Assembly (NCBI GenBank): GCA_965218935.1
Contig: CBDCMH010000007.1
Location: 496,001 to 560,000 of the forward strand
Length of the DNA stretch: 64,000 bases
Direction: 5' to 3'
Source of the DNA: JADFOI01 sp965218935
GTDB lineage: Bacteria; Acidobacteriota; UBA6911; RPQK01; JADFOI01
Made by a program: the position numbers and the translations under genes. Below are positions 60,958 through 64,000 of the stretch, piece after piece; position 1 is the stretch's first letter; each line of letters opens with the position of its first letter. The notes beneath the pieces are model-generated. The model searched no databases. It was given only the letters and a program-made list of their open reading frames with translations, and had not been told where the DNA came from.

Positions 60958-62040
60958 GTCGCAGGATAATATCCCCTTTTTTTCCCTTCATTGTGGTGAG
61001 GGCCATCACAGCATTGGCTGGCCTGGATCGCTTGGTGACAAATCAGCCCAACTTGCCGACTTGCTCAACATCGCTGAGACGTTTCAAGTCGACACTGACC
61101 ACACCTCCGTCCGAATATTGAAACAGGTCCGCAAAGCGGGCTCCCCAGACGGTTTCCTCGTATGTATACGAGGATCGGGCATGTACGGTTTGAGAATAGG
61201 TGTCATCGATGGCTGTGATCTGGATCAAGAACTCAGCGTGGGACTTCTCCAGGTCTTGCTGGGTCAAACCGTTGAGTGGACTCGTTTCGTCGATGGGGTG
61301 AACAATGACCCAATGTAGAGGCAGGAACGTGACCTTGTTCCGTTCCAATTTCAGTTCAGAAAATCGTCTCAGGGTTCTTCCGTTCTCGACCTCCATCCAA
61401 CTGAGAACCACCCTTGCTTGGACCTCCAAGAGTTGGTTTCGCCTCACATTCGCGATTCTAAACTCAAAGCCAGAAACGCCCTCTCGATAAGGTGCAATAA
61501 CAGCCACCTTACTAAATCGGATCTTGGCAGTGGGGCGTGAAAACCTGGCAATCAGGAGCCCTGCTGCAATGGCAAATCCGACCAGTCCTACAAAGGTTTC
61601 GATCGTCACCAAAAGGTTGGGCCCCAGTCCATTAGGGGTGATATGACCGTATCCAACCGATGTAAAGGTGTGGACGCTGAAGAAAAACGCATCCTGAAAT
61701 CGGCCCACAAAGGTGGTTCCTTCAGCTCCCTTCAGAGCTCCAGGTCCACACAGCATGTAGCCGAAACTAAAGAAGGTGTTGAGGACAAAGTAGAGCGCCA
61801 GAATGCTCAGATAGAATAGAGGCCAAGCCATGGTGACGAACGCGTGATATAGACTCAGGGACTCGAATGGGGAGACTCCTTCTCTGTATCCCGTCAGCGA
61901 AAGTGGGACACATAGGGCCGAGAGTTAAGAGAGAGTTGGAAGGTTTGAGGGGGTGAGATCTCACCCCCTCAAAGGGCTGATCTTGACAGCCCATCAGAGC
62001 AAGCCGATGCTGGTCATGGCACAACCAAAAGGAGAACGCT

Positions 62041-62367
62041 ATGACCACAGACGTCGTCAAACAGATCCGTAGGGCCACCCGCCGGAGATTCACGGCCGAA
62101 GAGAAGATCCACATCGTTTTGGAGGGGCTCCGCGGAGAGATTCCCGTCACCGAACTGTGCCGCAAAGAAGGGATTCAACCTTCGATCTACTACAAGTGGT
62201 CCAAGGCCTTCCTGGATTCGGGCAAAAACGGTCTAACCCGGGAGACCCAACGGAATGCGACTTCCGGTGAGGTGCGTCGCTTGAAGGAGGAGAATGAGGC
62301 CTTGAAGAAGGCGGTGGCCGAGACGGTAGTGGAGAACCAAAAGCTAAAAAAAAGTTTGGGCCTGTAA
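62041..62367 (+). CDS. IS3-type OrfA, HTH protein
   Basis: 108 residues with a helix-turn-helix of the transposase_8 type (RRRFTAEEKIHIVLEGLRGE, VTELCRKEGIQPSIYYKWSK) and a C-terminal leucine-zipper coiled coil (VRRLKEENEALKKAVAETVV). It binds the element's ends. The gap to orfB is 20 bases; no classic slippery-site overlap is seen, so orfB seems to be translated separately. Confidence 0.9.
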   Translation: MTTDVVKQIRRATRRRFTAEEKIHIVLEGLRGEIPVTELCRKEGIQPSIYYKWSKAFLDSGKNGLTRETQRNATSGEVRRLKEENEALKKAVAETVVENQKLKKSLGL

Positions 62368-62387
62368 GGCGAAGGAGGTATCAGAGG

Positions 62388-63386
62388 ATGCTCAGCGAGC
62401 ACAAGCTGGAAGTTTTAAGGACAGTGGAGGCCTCCGAGTTACCGGTCCGGGAGGTGCTGGATCAACTCGAGATCCCCCGCTCGACCTACTATCGCTGGAG
62501 ACACCACTTTCGAAAGAGGGGGTTGGCAGGCTTGCGGGACCGTCCCCCAGGATCAGGACGGGTTTGGAATCAGATCCTGCCCAAAGAACGGGACCGAATC
62601 CTGGAGATGGCGCTGCTGTTTCCAGAGTGGTCCTCACGAGAAGTGAGCTGCCAGGTGACGGATAGGTGCGGGTTTACGGTCTCGGAATCCTCGGTCTACC
62701 GGATTTTGAAAGCGGAAGGGCTGATTCGGGAGGTTCAACTCCGGAGCTTTCCAGCCGAATCGGAATATCGAATCAAGACGACCCGACCCAACCAGCAGTG
62801 GCAAACGGATGCGACCTATCTTCTGGTCAAGAACTGGGGCTGGTACTATCTGATCTCAGTACTGGATGACTTTAGCCGGAGGATCCTGGCCTGGGGACTT
62901 CACACGGCCATGCGTGCTGGAGACTTCAGCCAGGTGGTCGAGGCGGCTTGTGAGAGAACGGGTGTGGAACAGGCTCCGTTGTCTGATCGGCCCCGGCTGG
63001 TGACAGACCGCGGACCGGCTTTGATCTCCAAAGACTTTGGTCAGTATCTGGAGACCAAGGGACTGGGCCACATCCTGGCCTCACCCTATCATCCCCAGAC
63101 CAACGGGAAGATCGAACGCTACCATCGTTCCTGCAAGGAACGCATCAACCTAATGGTCTGGGAGACACCCGAGGAGTTGGAGCGAGAAATCGCGGTCTTT
63201 ATCGACTACTACAACTCCAGGCGCTATCACGAGGCCCTGGGTAACGTCACACCCGATGACATGTACTTCGCAAGACGAGATTCCATCCACACAAAAAGGA
63301 GAAGATTGAAAGGAGTCACCCTTGCCCGTCGGCAGGCGATCAATGCTAAACTAGCCCGATCAGCATCGGTTCCCACTGTCTCTTAG
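62388..63386 (+). CDS. IS3-type OrfB, DDE transposase
   Basis: 332 residues. N-terminal HTH (LPVREVLDQLEIPRSTYYRW), integrase core with DDE residues in QWQTDATYLLVKNWGW, RLVTDRGPALISKDF and NGKIERYHRSCKERINLM. Instead of the common SDNGSQF, the second motif is TDRGPALIS. AAGGAGG precedes its ATG. Intact. Confidence 0.9.
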   Translation: MLSEHKLEVLRTVEASELPVREVLDQLEIPRSTYYRWRHHFRKRGLAGLRDRPPGSGRVWNQILPKERDRILEMALLFPEWSSREVSCQVTDRCGFTVSESSVYRILKAEGLIREVQLRSFPAESEYRIKTTRPNQQWQTDATYLLVKNWGWYYLISVLDDFSRRILAWGLHTAMRAGDFSQVVEAACERTGVEQAPLSDRPRLVTDRGPALISKDFGQYLETKGLGHILASPYHPQTNGKIERYHRSCKERINLMVWETPEELEREIAVFIDYYNSRRYHEALGNVTPDDMYFARRDSIHTKRRRLKGVTLARRQAINAKLARSASVPTVS

Positions 63387-63704
63387 CTTGGAACCCCAAA
63401 TGTCCCATTCTCGCTGAAGACGTACACCTTCTCTCCTCACATGGAAGGTACCGTCAGGGTTCAATAGGCGAAGCCGGAGACGACGGCTGACTTTCGAACC
63501 AAAACCCAAATCTTGGGGTTCTTCCTCGGGCAGGGGTAACGCTTGTTCGCTCATGGGTCCTACTCTTAGCCGAGCGAGGTCTCAAAAACACCCCTTACGT
63601 CGAGAACTCCCAAAACCGTTTCGATTTCTGTTTTTCGGCCGGGCTGATAGGGTTAGGAAGAAGGGCGTGGGTGGTCACCAGGGACCACCCACTTCATGGA
63701 GAGG

Positions 63705-63998
63705 TTAGTCGGACTTTTGGTTAAAGCGCCGTCGCTCCTGACGCTGATGCCTCTGAAGTCTCTTGCGCTCCTTAACTTGATGCTTGGCCACGCGACGCCG
63801 GCTAATGTCGCTTTCCTTGGCCCGTTGACGTTCTTTGCGTTCATGTCTTGTCAGTCTTTCTCGCTCAACGCGCTGATGATGAGCCAACCTGCGAGCATTG
63901 GATCGATCGTGATCCCCGTCACTGTCAGCCCGAACCATGGTTCCCATCAGTCCGAACGAAAGAGCAAACGTTGTGGCTAAAGTTATGATTTGTTTCAT
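63705..63998 (-). CDS. small basic exported protein
   Basis: 97 residues with a signal peptide (ITLATTFALSFGLMGTMVRA) and a mature part made almost wholly of Arg, Lys, His, Glu and Gln (for example RRLAHHQRVERERLTRHERK, KERKRLQRHQRQERRRFNQK), which suggests a highly charged helix. The repeat-like heptads of KERxR pattern may bind nucleic acid or anionic surfaces. No family recognised; the start is two bases from the window edge. Confidence 0.6.
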   Translation of the reverse strand: MKQIITLATTFALSFGLMGTMVRADSDGDHDRSNARRLAHHQRVERERLTRHERKERQRAKESDISRRRVAKHQVKERKRLQRHQRQERRRFNQKSD

Positions 63999-64000
63999 TT

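Larger units (their letters stand above)
61885..63426 (+). mobile_element. IS3-family insertion sequence in the K+ channel gene
   Basis: 1542 bp. Ends TGTATCCCGTCAGCGAAAGT and (other strand) TGTACGTCTTCAGCGAGAAT are inverted repeats with TGTA...TCAGCGA...TGGGACA in common. Perfect 7-bp target duplication CCTTCTC at 61878-61884 and 63427-63433. Two ORFs in the usual order. The insertion is recent, as both ORFs and the target duplication are intact. Confidence 0.92.
61043..63554 (-). pseudogene. KirBac-type inward-rectifier K+ channel, split by an IS
   Basis: The 5' part (from ATG at 63554) encodes the cytoplasmic N-terminus (EEPQDLGFGSKVSRR, LLNPDGTFHVRREG); the 3' part encodes the slide helix (SPFESLSLYHAFVTMAWP), two membrane helices, the selectivity filter TSVGYGH and the immunoglobulin-like cytoplasmic domain (MEVENGRTLRRFSELKLERN, WVIVHPIDETSPL). 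Removing the IS and one 7-bp duplicate joins HVRREGVSPFESL without a break. A protein from the ATG at 61831 could still form the pore. Confidence 0.88.

Noticed and set aside
1..64000. CRISPR array
   Set aside because: No series of regularly spaced direct repeats was seen, and no cas-like genes.

Overview
The window looks like a chromosomal segment of an uncultured bacterium, most probably an Acidobacteriota member. The lineage is inferred, not proven. Support comes from Ser/Thr kinases of the 'SHYKITEKLGGGGMG' type, a DUF5343 protein, two SYLF lipid-binding proteins, many small lipoproteins, and an rpmJ-rpsM-rpsK-rpsD-rpoA-rplQ order typical of bacteria. Core housekeeping genes alternate with insertion sequences, MITE-like repeats and decaying genes, so the genome seems rich in mobile DNA.

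Layout. 1-3.1 kb: end of the alpha ribosomal operon. 3.8-8.0 kb: tRNA-Asn followed by a decayed accessory stretch (GNAT acetyltransferase, a truncated PHP-like lipoprotein, frameshifted NTF2-like and DUF3303 genes, an IS1182-type element). 8-20.6 kb: two SYLF genes, the first of two 1500-bp IS copies, a CDGSH protein, an APC permease fused to USP domains, pyrD and pyrE, all peppered with two MITE-like families, one nested in the other. 20.6-26 kb: a gluconeogenic pair, pyruvate phosphate dikinase and a tandem-duplicated fructose-bisphosphate aldolase/phosphatase. 26.2-30.9 kb: a complete oleABCD operon for long-chain olefin synthesis. 31-35 kb: a frameshifted M48 protease and a CpxP/CpxR/CpxA-like stress module with an exact CpxR-type box. 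35-46.3 kb: mixed metabolism (asparaginase-like protein, ankyrin lipoprotein, PilZ protein, threonine dehydratase, glutamate-type dehydrogenase, VIT1-like transporter). 46.3-51.3 kb: a tRNA-Leu remnant, hydrolases, kinase gene fragments and a SoxCD-like sulfite dehydrogenase pair. 51.4-54.8 kb: the second 1500-bp IS copy and a DUF2182/DUF1326 pair. 55-59.4 kb: a small genomic island in tRNA-Arg(ACG). 61-63.6 kb: an inward-rectifier K+ channel gene cut in two by an IS3-family element.

How parts work together. Phosphate dikinase and FBP aldolase/phosphatase would jointly push carbon from pyruvate to fructose-6-phosphate. OleA-D would condense two acyl-CoAs, reduce, lactonise and decarboxylate to an internal olefin. 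The CpxR-like regulator probably controls itself and the divergent CpxP-like protein. PyrD and PyrE carry consecutive steps of UMP synthesis.

Most noteworthy: (1) the fused, duplicated FBP aldolase/phosphatase whose N-terminal half has lost its catalytic lysine; (2) the tRNA-Arg island of about 4.3 kb with attL/attR, a truncated integrase, a regulator, a kinase with an unrecognised C-terminal domain and small unknown proteins; (3) insertion events readable to the base, including 7-bp and 5-bp target duplications and a restorable channel reading frame; (4) a shared 20-bp upstream motif before three unrelated accessory genes.
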